A stretch of DNA of 8,015 bases from Promethearchaeota archaeon (GTDB taxonomy: Archaea; Asgardarchaeota; Lokiarchaeia; Sigynarchaeales; SOKP01). The position numbers were made by a program, and so were the translations under genes. Under the pieces are notes generated by a model. That model had not been told where the DNA came from. It saw only the letters and a list, made by a program, of their open reading frames with translations, and searched no databases. Shown here one piece after another: positions 1 to 4,465 of this stretch (position 1 is the first letter of the stretch; every line of letters begins with the position of its first letter). The stretch covers positions 1 through 8,015 of the forward strand of contig JAGXNR010000120.1 of NCBI GenBank assembly GCA_019894875.1, in the 5' to 3' direction.

Positions 1-393
1 CGCAAATATTATCTCGCTTTTAAAAATTAAAGAACTATTAATTACTCCTGCGAGTTCAAATCCTATATAGTTAAGAACAGGAACAATACTAAAAGTAAAT
101 CCGATAATTACAAGTAATTTAATACTACTAACCTTTTTCCATCCATTTAATAAAGATTCATCTATTAGTTGTTGTGTCTCATCTATCTCCACTTCTATGC
201 CCTTCTTTAGATTTCTTCTTTCTAAGAAATAAGCTGGTAAGAAAATTAGTGCTTGTATTAAGGATGTAATAGCAGCAAATAGATAAGGGTCAATAATCTT
301 AGGTCTGGAATTTGCTATGACCGGTTGGAGCCCTATCGTGAAAATAGCTATTATACCAAAAAGGAGTCCTTTTTTTAAGTTCTCATTCTCCAC
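1..393 (-). CDS. DMT/EamA-like membrane transporter, N-terminal part (cut by window edge)
   Basis: The minus strand reads open from a GTG at 393-391 to the window edge (131 codons, no stop), so the C-terminal part is missing. Hydrophobic segments lie at about residues 9-27, 36-57, 94-112 and 113-131, separated by a charged loop at about 58-93 with many Lys/Glu. The paired short helices and the NSSLIF segment near the edge resemble the first half of drug/metabolite transporter (EamA) proteins, which are inner-membrane exporters of small metabolites; the substrate cannot be told. No in-frame ATG precedes the first hydrophobic segment. An in-frame TAA lies upstream, so GTG (or a rarer start just before it) is the best start. 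A TATA-like TTTAAAA at about 434-441 would place transcription start near 408-415, giving a very short leader. Family assignment is from recognition of pattern only. Confidence 0.65.
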   Translation of the reverse strand, partial: MENENLKKGLLFGIIAIFTIGLQPVIANSRPKIIDPYLFAAITSLIQALIFLPAYFLERRNLKKGIEVEIDETQQLIDESLLNGWKKVSSIKLLVIIGFTFSIVPVLNYIGFELAGVINSSLIFKSEIIFA

Positions 394-416
394 AATACAT
401 AAGAAAATGTGGAGAA
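386..416. repeat. 9-bp inverted repeat over the transporter start (candidate operator)
   Basis: TTCTCCACA at 386-394 is exactly repeated as TGTGGAGAA at 408-416, with a 13-base spacer. The GC-containing arms stand out in very AT-rich DNA. The proposed GTG start of the minus-strand transporter (393-391) lies inside one arm, and the predicted transcription start is near the other. It could be an operator for a dimeric repressor, or an RNA hairpin hiding the start codon. Confidence 0.5.
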
Positions 417-508
417 AAATAATAAGTATTTAGTTTTAAATGTCTTTCAAACAAACTAAAATAGATTCAGAATTTTTGTTTATACTTCCTAAGTGAAGAA
501 ACAAACGT

Positions 509-715
509 CTAATGAACTAACTCAATACTTTCCCGAGCAACTTCCTTAAGAAGAATTCGATTGACTAATTTTTTGTCGCTTTCTTTAACTTCTTCATACG
601 AAGTAACAATCTGATTAATATATAAATCAACTCTTGTCGGGTGTGGTAAAACTTCTTCTAACATAATCTTGATAAGAAAAATTAGAAACAATTTATAAAA
701 TTTCCTATTTTTCAT
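509..715 (-). CDS. Small unrecognised protein (68 residues)
   Basis: The function is not recognised. The reading frame is intact with ATG at 715. The first 17 residues are basic then hydrophobic (KNRKFYK followed by LFLIFLIKI), which could be a short membrane anchor or simply translated leader. A second ATG at 664-662 (residue 18) would give a 51-residue soluble protein beginning MLEEVLPHP. The rest is a charged, probably helical segment (EEVKESDKK, LLKEVARESIELVH). It is divergent from the 853-1128 gene, and the intervening 137 bases carry TATA-like elements on both strands. The balanced Glu/Lys content after residue 18 looks protein-like rather than random AT-rich translation, but no motif supports a role. 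It may be a real small gene or a chance frame. Confidence 0.4.
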   Translation of the reverse strand: MKNRKFYKLFLIFLIKIMLEEVLPHPTRVDLYINQIVTSYEEVKESDKKLVNRILLKEVARESIELVH

Positions 716-852
716 TCAACAAAAAGGAACGAAACTGCTTATTAAAAATAATTAGAATGAGATTTAAATTTATAAAAAATGGTCTAAAAATTATTAATAT
801 ATTCAAAACTCTTCTTTTAAACTAAGTAAATTGAAGCTAATTTGAATCAAAA
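716..852. promoter_or_regulatory. Divergent promoter region of the two small genes
   Basis: Gene-free AT-rich stretch between the minus-strand gene starting at 715 and the plus-strand gene starting at 853. TATA-like cores are TTTATAAA around 769-777, readable on both strands, and TTATTAATATA around 791-801 for the plus gene. No clear palindrome was seen. Confidence 0.35.
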
Positions 853-1128
853 ATGATGGATTTTTACGATCAAATTTTATGGTCATATGAAAATAATAAT
901 TTTTCAAACGAAATTTCAGAATTAGCCTTTTTGAAGATTATGATAAATTTAATGAATGAATACAATTATCCTAACGGAGAAATTAAAAACTATCTTATAT
1001 TTCTATTAAATCTAATGGTAATTGAAGAACCAGATCGCTTTAATACTATTGGAAAAGCAGTAAATGCTTTAACGAGTCATGAACAAAAGTTATATTTAGA
1101 AATATTAAGTCAAGAATTCCTAAGTTAG
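853..1128 (+). CDS. Small unrecognised helical protein (91 residues)
   Basis: The function is not recognised. The frame runs from tandem ATG codons (853 and 856) to TAG. The predicted protein is acidic, rich in Leu/Ile/Glu/Asn, has no Cys, no signal peptide and no obvious membrane helix, and looks like an all-helical cytosolic domain (ELAFLKIMINLMNEY, IKNYLIFLLNLMVI, HEQKLYLEILSQEFL). It is a lone gene: transcription from the divergent promoter region upstream would stop at the strong oligo-T tracts directly after the stop codon, and the next gene faces it. A small adaptor or regulatory protein is possible but unproven. The intact frame plus matched promoter and terminator favour a real gene. 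Confidence 0.55.
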   Translation: MMDFYDQILWSYENNNFSNEISELAFLKIMINLMNEYNYPNGEIKNYLIFLLNLMVIEEPDRFNTIGKAVNALTSHEQKLYLEILSQEFLS

Positions 1129-1138
1129 GGGAAAATCA

Positions 1139-1155
1139 ATTTTTTTAATTTTTTA
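1139..1155 (+). terminator. Oligo-T terminator of the 853-1128 gene
   Basis: A run of seven T (1140-1146), two A, then six T (1149-1154) begins 12 bases after the stop codon. This is the usual U-rich archaeal termination signal; no GC hairpin is needed. Confidence 0.6.
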
Positions 1156-1160
1156 TAATG

Positions 1161-1174
1161 AAAAATATAAAAAA
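1161..1174 (-). terminator. Oligo-T terminator of the 1179-1634 gene
   Basis: On the minus strand, T6 (1174-1169) and T5 (1165-1161) follow the TGA at 1181-1179 within five bases. With the plus-strand tracts at 1140-1154 this makes a bidirectional terminator between convergent genes. Confidence 0.5.
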
Positions 1175-1178
1175 TCTT

Positions 1179-1634
1179 TCAGAATAAACTCAGTAATGGT
1201 TTTACTCTCAATTTTCCTTCTGGATTTTTAATACACTCCAAGATTTTCTTGGATAATTCTTTTTTCTTTTGAAAGTAAAGTTTCATGATATCCCCTATAG
1301 GCATTCCAGGGTATCGATTTACCAATGCAAGATCTCTCCGAGGGCATCCTCCCGCTCTCATGCAGCAATAGGAGATCGAGTCAAAACATACAATATCTGA
1401 CGCCCAATCATTCTCTTCTGAAAATTCCTCTTTAATCCTCACAAATTCTTCGGGATCCATTCCTATTTCTTTTAATTTCTCGTCTCTCTGACATTTAAAT
1501 CCAAATGTTAAAGAAAATCCTGGTTTACAGCAGAAAGTTAAGGCCCTATAATCACCGTCCATACAGATAGGGACTGGAGCATCTTTCTCCCAACCAGGAA
1601 GGTCACGAAGTTTATATTGTTCTATATTAGCCAT
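1179..1634 (-). CDS. Cys-rich protein with methanogenesis marker 9-like domain
   Basis: 151 residues. The N-terminal stretch DAPVPICMDGDYRALTFCC (18-36) matches what I know of the methanogenesis marker 9 domain family, conserved in methanogens, also found in other archaea, and biochemically uncharacterised. Two copies of one motif are visible: C24, C35-C36, C48 then RD followed by L..(I)GMDPEEF, and C83, C90-C91, C97 then RRD followed by L....GMPIGDI. Eight Cys in paired sets suggest a metal or Fe-S site, by inference. The first copy has a longer loop before C48 (FSLTFGFK) than the second. There is no signal peptide or membrane helix, so it is probably cytosolic. The ATG at 1634 has GGAG about 11 bases upstream, and the gene begins 41 bases after the tRNA-His, possibly sharing its transcript. 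Family call is fairly sure; role is not known. Confidence 0.75.
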   Translation of the reverse strand: MANIEQYKLRDLPGWEKDAPVPICMDGDYRALTFCCKPGFSLTFGFKCQRDEKLKEIGMDPEEFVRIKEEFSEENDWASDIVCFDSISYCCMRAGGCPRRDLALVNRYPGMPIGDIMKLYFQKKKELSKKILECIKNPEGKLRVKPLLSLF

Positions 1635-1675
1635 TAGTCAACTTACTCCTGTATCAGCTAGTTTTAAAGGTAAAG

Positions 1676-1776
1676 GGCTCTCGGGGGGAATCGAACCCCC
1701 CCCTAGGGATAACTGCTAAAGCAAATATTAGCTTTTATTCACAGTCCCCAATACTAACCACTATACTACGAGAGCC
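1676..1776 (-). tRNA. tRNA-His (GUG anticodon) with 28-nt intron
   Basis: Minus strand. Acceptor stem GCTCTCG (1775-1769) pairs with CGAGAGC (1683-1677). An encoded G at 1776 pairs with discriminator C at 1676: the G-1:C73 pair is the identity mark of tRNA-His. The D arm has T8, A14 and G18-G19, with stem GTAT/GTAT using two G-U pairs. Anticodon stem GGGGA pairs with TCCCT (one G-U), loop CT-GTG-A-A, anticodon GTG at 1742-1740. The T arm is GGGGG-TTCGATT-CCCCC, and the variable loop is 4 nt. CCA is not encoded. After removing the intron (1711-1738) the cloverleaf is complete, so this is a functional gene rather than a remnant. Confidence 0.95.
1711..1738 (-). other. tRNA-His intron, canonical 37/38 position, bulge-helix-bulge
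   Basis: The exon CTGT (positions 32-35) pairs with intron GCAG to form the 4-bp central helix (one U-G). The flanking 3-nt bulges are GA|A at the 5' site and TT|A at the 3' site, each cut after the second base as the archaeal splicing endonuclease requires. TAAA(A)GC and GCTTTA inside the intron form the distal helix. The proximal helix is the anticodon stem. Confidence 0.9.
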
Positions 1777-1792
1777 ATTTCTAGGTCTTACA

Positions 1793-1828
1793 GTAAATTT
1801 GTATTTACTTGCGAAATATAATATTTAC
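1793..1828 (-). promoter_or_regulatory. tRNA-His promoter region with small inverted repeat
   Basis: On the minus strand, an AATATTATATTT element at about 1816-1827 lies about 40-50 bases before the tRNA, fitting a TATA box with a short 5' leader. A perfect inverted repeat GTAAAT (1793-1798), 4-base spacer, ATTTAC (1803-1808) sits near the expected transcription start. Confidence 0.4.
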
Positions 1829-1832
1829 TACT

Positions 1833-1838
1833 AAAAAA
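1833..1838 (-). terminator. Oligo-T tract after phnN
   Basis: T6 on the minus strand, 17 bases after the phnN stop codon and just before the tRNA promoter; a plausible U-rich terminator separating the two units. Confidence 0.35.
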
Positions 1839-1854
1839 GTTTTATTTAACCTAT

Positions 1855-2430
1855 CTACTTTTCTATTCCATTTACAATGCTTATGATATAGGCTAATAAT
1901 TGATTTATAGCATCATCTAATATTCCAGAATTATCTACAAAAAAATCAGCTTCTGGGAACTGTTGATTTTTCCGTGCTCGTTCAATTCTTTTATGTAATA
2001 TATCCTCGCTTTCTCTTTTTCTATCCTTAATCCGTTGGTAGGTGATTTCAAAAGGAACCTCCACAAAAATAACCCTAACATCACTATATTTTTCTTTGGC
2101 TTCGTTAACCGCGGTTCGACTAACATTAATAATAACAGGATGCCCTTTTTCTAACCAATTTTCTATTTCTACAGGAATACCATAGTCTAATTCGTAAATA
2201 TGCCATTTTAAAGCAAAACTTCCTTTCTTTTCCATTTCTTTAAATTCTTCTGGAGTTATTGAAATATTTCTTTCGAATTCAGAAGGAGGTCTTGTGATAA
2301 ATCTTCTTGGAACAATGATTTCCTTTAAATTTTGAGGGTACTTTTTAATAATGCCAGATATAATAGAATCTTTTCCACTCCCACTATTCCCGATTATTAG
2401 AAATAACGTACCCCGATAGTTTTTTGCCAT
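1855..2430 (-). CDS. phnN: Ribose 1,5-bisphosphate phosphokinase (PhnN family)
   Basis: 191 residues, close to the E. coli PhnN length (about 185). PhnN phosphorylates ribose 1,5-bisphosphate with ATP to give PRPP. Visible features: Walker A GNSGSGKDS (14-22) including the GSGKDS typical of PhnN; RRFITRP (42-48), matching the family R(Y/F)ITR segment; ALKWHIYELDYGIPVEI with WL then GHPVIINVSR, matching the LSWHANGL-YG and VLVNGSR blocks of PhnN; and RKRESEDILHKRIERA as the lid. Guanylate kinase is the nearest alternative, but these blocks favour PhnN. It is cytosolic. It stands alone: no C-P lyase genes are next to it, so a role in PRPP or R15P handling (as in the archaeal nucleoside/RuBisCO pathway) is more likely than phosphonate use; that is inference. 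It diverges from the DtxR gene. The ATG at 2430 has AAGTGA just upstream. Confidence 0.85.
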   Translation of the reverse strand: MAKNYRGTLFLIIGNSGSGKDSIISGIIKKYPQNLKEIIVPRRFITRPPSEFERNISITPEEFKEMEKKGSFALKWHIYELDYGIPVEIENWLEKGHPVIINVSRTAVNEAKEKYSDVRVIFVEVPFEITYQRIKDRKRESEDILHKRIERARKNQQFPEADFFVDNSGILDDAINQLLAYIISIVNGIEK

Positions 2431-2541
2431 TCACTTTTTATATTATATAACTTAAATCTTATAATCTATTTTAATTCAATTTAAATCTAGTATTTACAGA
2501 AAAAAAACCTTATCATCCTTAAAAACAGAAAAAATTAAAGT
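2431..2541. promoter_or_regulatory. Divergent promoter region between phnN and the DtxR-type gene
   Basis: TATA-like elements face both ways: TTATATAATATAAAA directly before phnN on the minus strand, and AATTTAAATC at about 2478-2487 for the plus gene. An imperfect inverted repeat, CTATTTTAATT (2466-2476) against AATTTAAATCTAG (2478-2490), overlaps the plus-strand TATA and could be an autoregulatory DtxR site, but in DNA this AT-rich it is weak. Confidence 0.35.
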
Positions 2542-3024
2542 GTGAAAGGTGTTATCAATCTTAAAAGAGAATTTTTTTTTAATTATTACCCTTCTAATTT
2601 AGAAATGGCTAAAAAGAACATTTATGAAAAATCTAAGATTTCAGATATACCTGAAAGCCATCAGAGATATTTAGATGAGATCTTGAGCATATCAAGAAAA
2701 AAAAAGGGAGGTTGGGTTACAAATAAAGAAATTGCGGAGAATCTTAAGGTAGAACCCGCTTCTGTGTCAGGCATGTTAGAAAAACTAAGAAAGAAAGGAC
2801 TAATCAATTGGGAACCGAGAAAATCAATAAGATTAACAGAAAAAGGGAAAAAAATTGCCCTACAATTAGATGAAACACATGCTTTACTTTACCAATTTTT
2901 CGCTAATGTTCTAAAAATTGAAGATAAAGAAGTTATTGAAAATTTATCATGCGAAATAGAGCACCATATTACTCGAGATGTAAAAGAATCATTAGAAGAT
3001 TTTCTCTCAAAATATTTAAAATAG
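2542..3024 (+). CDS. DtxR/MntR-family metal-dependent transcriptional regulator
   Basis: 160 residues from a GTG at 2542; an ATG at 2605 (residue 22) would give 139, nearer the usual length of short MntR-type proteins. A winged helix lies at about 41-105, with recognition helix region EPASVSGMLEKLRKKGLI and wing IRLTEKGKKIA. The dimerisation and metal domain follows at about 108-157. Metal ligands expected from DtxR/MntR: H113 (THALLYQF) is present, and C137, E140 and H141 (CEIEHH) match the Cys-x-x-Glu-His of iron-type DtxR. The helix-1 ligand (Met10 of DtxR, Asp8 of MntR) aligns with R42, so this site is altered. There is no SH3-like C-terminal domain. Likely represses metal uptake or storage genes in response to Fe or Mn; its targets may include itself and the gene 48 bases downstream. 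Family call is firm; metal is uncertain. Confidence 0.85.
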   Translation: MKGVINLKREFFFNYYPSNLEMAKKNIYEKSKISDIPESHQRYLDEILSISRKKKGGWVTNKEIAENLKVEPASVSGMLEKLRKKGLINWEPRKSIRLTEKGKKIALQLDETHALLYQFFANVLKIEDKEVIENLSCEIEHHITRDVKESLEDFLSKYLK

Positions 3025-3072
3025 GATTCATTGATGCAATTAACTTATTTTATTCTCTAATACTAAATTAAA

Positions 3073-3831
3073 ATGTCTGAAGAATTAAATAATCAAGTTG
3101 ACTTGGTCAAGAATAAATTCGAAAACTTTTCTAATTTTATCGAATTACCTGATTTTAGGTCATTTCTATTGTTCACTTTAACTAGTCAGGTACCTATGAA
3201 CGTTCTGGCTCAAATGGGTTTAGGAGGTAGTAAAGAAATAATCAACTTACCTTACAATCCTATTATGAAGATTTATTATCAAAAAATTAATCTGATATCA
3301 GCAGGATCATTGATAGTTTATGTTAAAAGTGATCCCATTTCTGAGAAATTTATTCTCGAGAAAGATGATCCCACAATTAAGAGTTTCTTAAATCCTAATG
3401 AAATGAGTTTAGCCTTTCGAGGAAAAGAAAAGTTTCTTCTACCGAAGATTAGTGATTGTAATAATTGTTATGTAGATAATAATTCAAAAATAACTATAAA
3501 AATTGATGACTTGTTCCATTCTTTAGAGAGTTTTCTTGCAGTTGCTGAACCAAATTTGCTTTTCGTTATTGATGGTAATAGTGATTCTGATCCCGATATT
3601 TTATTTACTTTTAACATGATGCCAGAGATACCGGGGAGAACCGATAAGAAGATACTAAAAATTGATGTTTTTATTGATAGCAAGCATATCACCAGAGAGG
3701 TTACATACATCAAAAGAGAAGAGGATTATAAAATAGAATATCTTAAGGAAGTCAAAGAGGTTAGTCATGCTGAAATTTATAAATCGTCTTTTTCCTTGAT
3801 TGTGCATGTAAAATCTTTAAATGAACCATAA
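3073..3831 (+). CDS. Unrecognised 252-residue protein downstream of the DtxR-type regulator
   Basis: No family is recognised. The frame is intact, and the ATG at 3073 follows the regulator stop by 48 bases with no clear terminator, so the two may be cotranscribed. The protein has no signal peptide and no convincing membrane helix; the segment SFLLFTLTSQVPMNVLAQMGLGG (about 30-52) is the most hydrophobic. The remainder alternates beta-like stretches (MKIYYQKINLISAGSLIVYV, SLIVHVKS at the end) with acidic loops, including DGNSDSDPD, which could bind a cation. A single CNNC pair is at C129/C132. The position suggests a link to metal homeostasis, but that is context only. Confidence 0.6.
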   Translation: MSEELNNQVDLVKNKFENFSNFIELPDFRSFLLFTLTSQVPMNVLAQMGLGGSKEIINLPYNPIMKIYYQKINLISAGSLIVYVKSDPISEKFILEKDDPTIKSFLNPNEMSLAFRGKEKFLLPKISDCNNCYVDNNSKITIKIDDLFHSLESFLAVAEPNLLFVIDGNSDSDPDILFTFNMMPEIPGRTDKKILKIDVFIDSKHITREVTYIKREEDYKIEYLKEVKEVSHAEIYKSSFSLIVHVKSLNEP

Positions 3832-3877
3832 TTTCTTCCTAATCTTATTATTTAGAAGTAAAATTAAAGATTAAGTC

Positions 3878-3890
3878 CTTAAGATATAAA
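3878..3890 (+). promoter_or_regulatory. Promoter-like element without an obvious gene
   Basis: CTTAAGATATAAA at 3878-3890 is identical to the 13 bases at 5811-5823 upstream of the reductase gene, and looks like a BRE/TATA box. Initiation would fall near 3910-3915. The only frame behind it is a 20-codon one (3922-3984). The rest of the 3832-4080 gap holds no gene I can support; a short untranslated RNA or a long leader for the ribbon-helix-helix gene are possibilities. Confidence 0.3.
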
Positions 3891-4023
3891 GCAAATATTT
3901 CCTCATTAATAATTGACATTTATGAGACAAGAGGATTATTTATATTCGTTAGAAATTAAACGGTTAACACCATTAAAGGATTAATATATTCAATTTATAA
4001 ACCATCCGACAAAAATTATAAAG

Positions 4024-4060
4024 TATAACAATAATTCATAACATTTTTGTTATATTATAA
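4024..4060 (+). promoter_or_regulatory. Operator palindrome and TATA box of the ribbon-helix-helix gene
   Basis: ATAACA-TTTT-TGTTAT is a perfect inverted repeat at 4038-4053. A further TATAACA lies at 4024-4030, so half-sites are at 4024, 4038 and 4048. The right arm runs into the TATA-like TTATATTATAA at 4050-4060. The spacing to the ATG at 4081 (about 25) implies a leaderless transcript. A protein bound here would block TBP, the classic layout for autorepression by a ribbon-helix-helix dimer. Confidence 0.5.
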
Positions 4061-4080
4061 GGTTAAATGGGTTATTAGTG

Positions 4081-4287
4081 ATGAAGATCATAACAATTAA
4101 TTTACCAGAAAAATATTTAGCAGCAATCCAAATTCTAAATGATATGGATATTCTACCTTCTCGAAGTGAAGCAATAAGAATGGCGCTTCACGATTTCTTA
4201 GCAAAGGAGTTAAAGATGTATAACGATCTTGATGATGACAGCTTTAGAATGCTAATACGTAGTAGAAAAAGTAAGATTAATCACTAA
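4081..4287 (+). CDS. Small ribbon-helix-helix (CopG-like) DNA-binding protein
   Basis: 68 residues from ATG 4081; a GTG directly before it at 4078 is an alternative start. The N-terminal beta strand KIITINLPEKYLAAIQ is followed by helix A (AAIQILNDMDI), the turn PSRSEAIR, and helix B (EAIRMALHDFLAKEL): the ribbon-helix-helix fold, in which the strands of a dimer insert into the major groove and the SRSEAIR segment contacts the backbone. A short acidic-then-basic tail follows (DLDDDSF, RSRKSK). Such proteins act as small transcription regulators, often autoregulated, or as antitoxins; no toxin gene is adjacent. The gene is flanked by copies of TATAACA/TGTTATA (4024-4054 upstream, 4311-4322 and 4390-4396 downstream), which makes control of both itself and the next operon plausible. 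Confidence 0.85.
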   Translation: MKIITINLPEKYLAAIQILNDMDILPSRSEAIRMALHDFLAKELKMYNDLDDDSFRMLIRSRKSKINH

Positions 4288-4289
4288 AC

Positions 4290-4297
4290 TTTTTTTT
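4290..4297 (+). terminator. Oligo-T terminator of the ribbon-helix-helix gene
   Basis: T8 tract two bases after the TAA, followed by a further T-rich stretch; a strong archaeal U-rich stop signal making this gene monocistronic. Confidence 0.6.
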
Positions 4298-4310
4298 CTT
4301 CATTTTATAC

Positions 4311-4322
4311 TGTTATATAACA
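4311..4322. promoter_or_regulatory. Perfect palindrome TGTTATATAACA, candidate regulator site
   Basis: Perfect 12-bp palindrome made of the same half-site (TATAACA/TGTTATA) found in front of the ribbon-helix-helix gene. It lies past that gene's terminator, in the 178-base region leading to the ferredoxin gene. Another copy of TATAACA is at 4390-4396. Confidence 0.5.
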
Positions 4323-4329
4323 CAGAGTT

Positions 4330-4403
4330 AAGAATTAATTATCATCTATTTTAAATATAGAATTTATCGAGAGGGAATGCTTAATTCTTTATAACATGAT
4401 AAT
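4330..4403. repeat. Two interleaved inverted repeats upstream of the ferredoxin gene
   Basis: AAGAATTAA (4330-4338) pairs with TTAATTCTT (4381-4389), and ATTATCAT (4338-4345) pairs with ATGATAAT (4396-4403). The order A-B-A'-B' cannot nest into a simple hairpin but could form a pseudoknot or alternative hairpins in RNA. The arms are AT-rich, so chance is a real alternative. Confidence 0.3.
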
Positions 4404-4465
4404 GGTAGAATTATATCTAAACAAATTTAAACCAATTTAAATTAATCCCCAATAGGAAAATTATT

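Noticed and set aside
429..460. 8-bp inverted repeat TTTAGTTT / AAACTAAA
   Set aside because: AT-rich arms and a 16-base spacer are expected by chance in this DNA; it is not placed at a gene end as a terminator would be.
1676..1776. tRNA gene as integration site of a mobile element
   Set aside because: No integrase, no repeat of the tRNA 3' end elsewhere in the window, and the neighbours are ordinary chromosomal genes.
1935..2126. 63-codon minus-strand frame inside phnN
   Set aside because: It lies wholly within the well-supported phnN gene in another frame and shows no protein-like motif.
3468..3713. 81-codon minus-strand frame opposite the 3073-3831 gene
   Set aside because: Antisense to a longer, better frame with promoter context; its Ser/Leu/Ile-rich composition is typical of an AT-rich shadow.
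3922..3984. 20-codon frame after the orphan promoter-like site
   Set aside because: Too short to support, no ribosome site, and no recognisable sequence.
4081..4287. Toxin-antitoxin module based on the ribbon-helix-helix protein
   Set aside because: No toxin-sized gene overlaps or abuts it; a T8 terminator follows directly and the next gene is a ferredoxin protein.
4423..4440. Direct repeat AATTTAAA x2 before the ferredoxin gene
   Set aside because: Low-complexity AT sequence with only two copies; probably overlaps a TATA element, no array.
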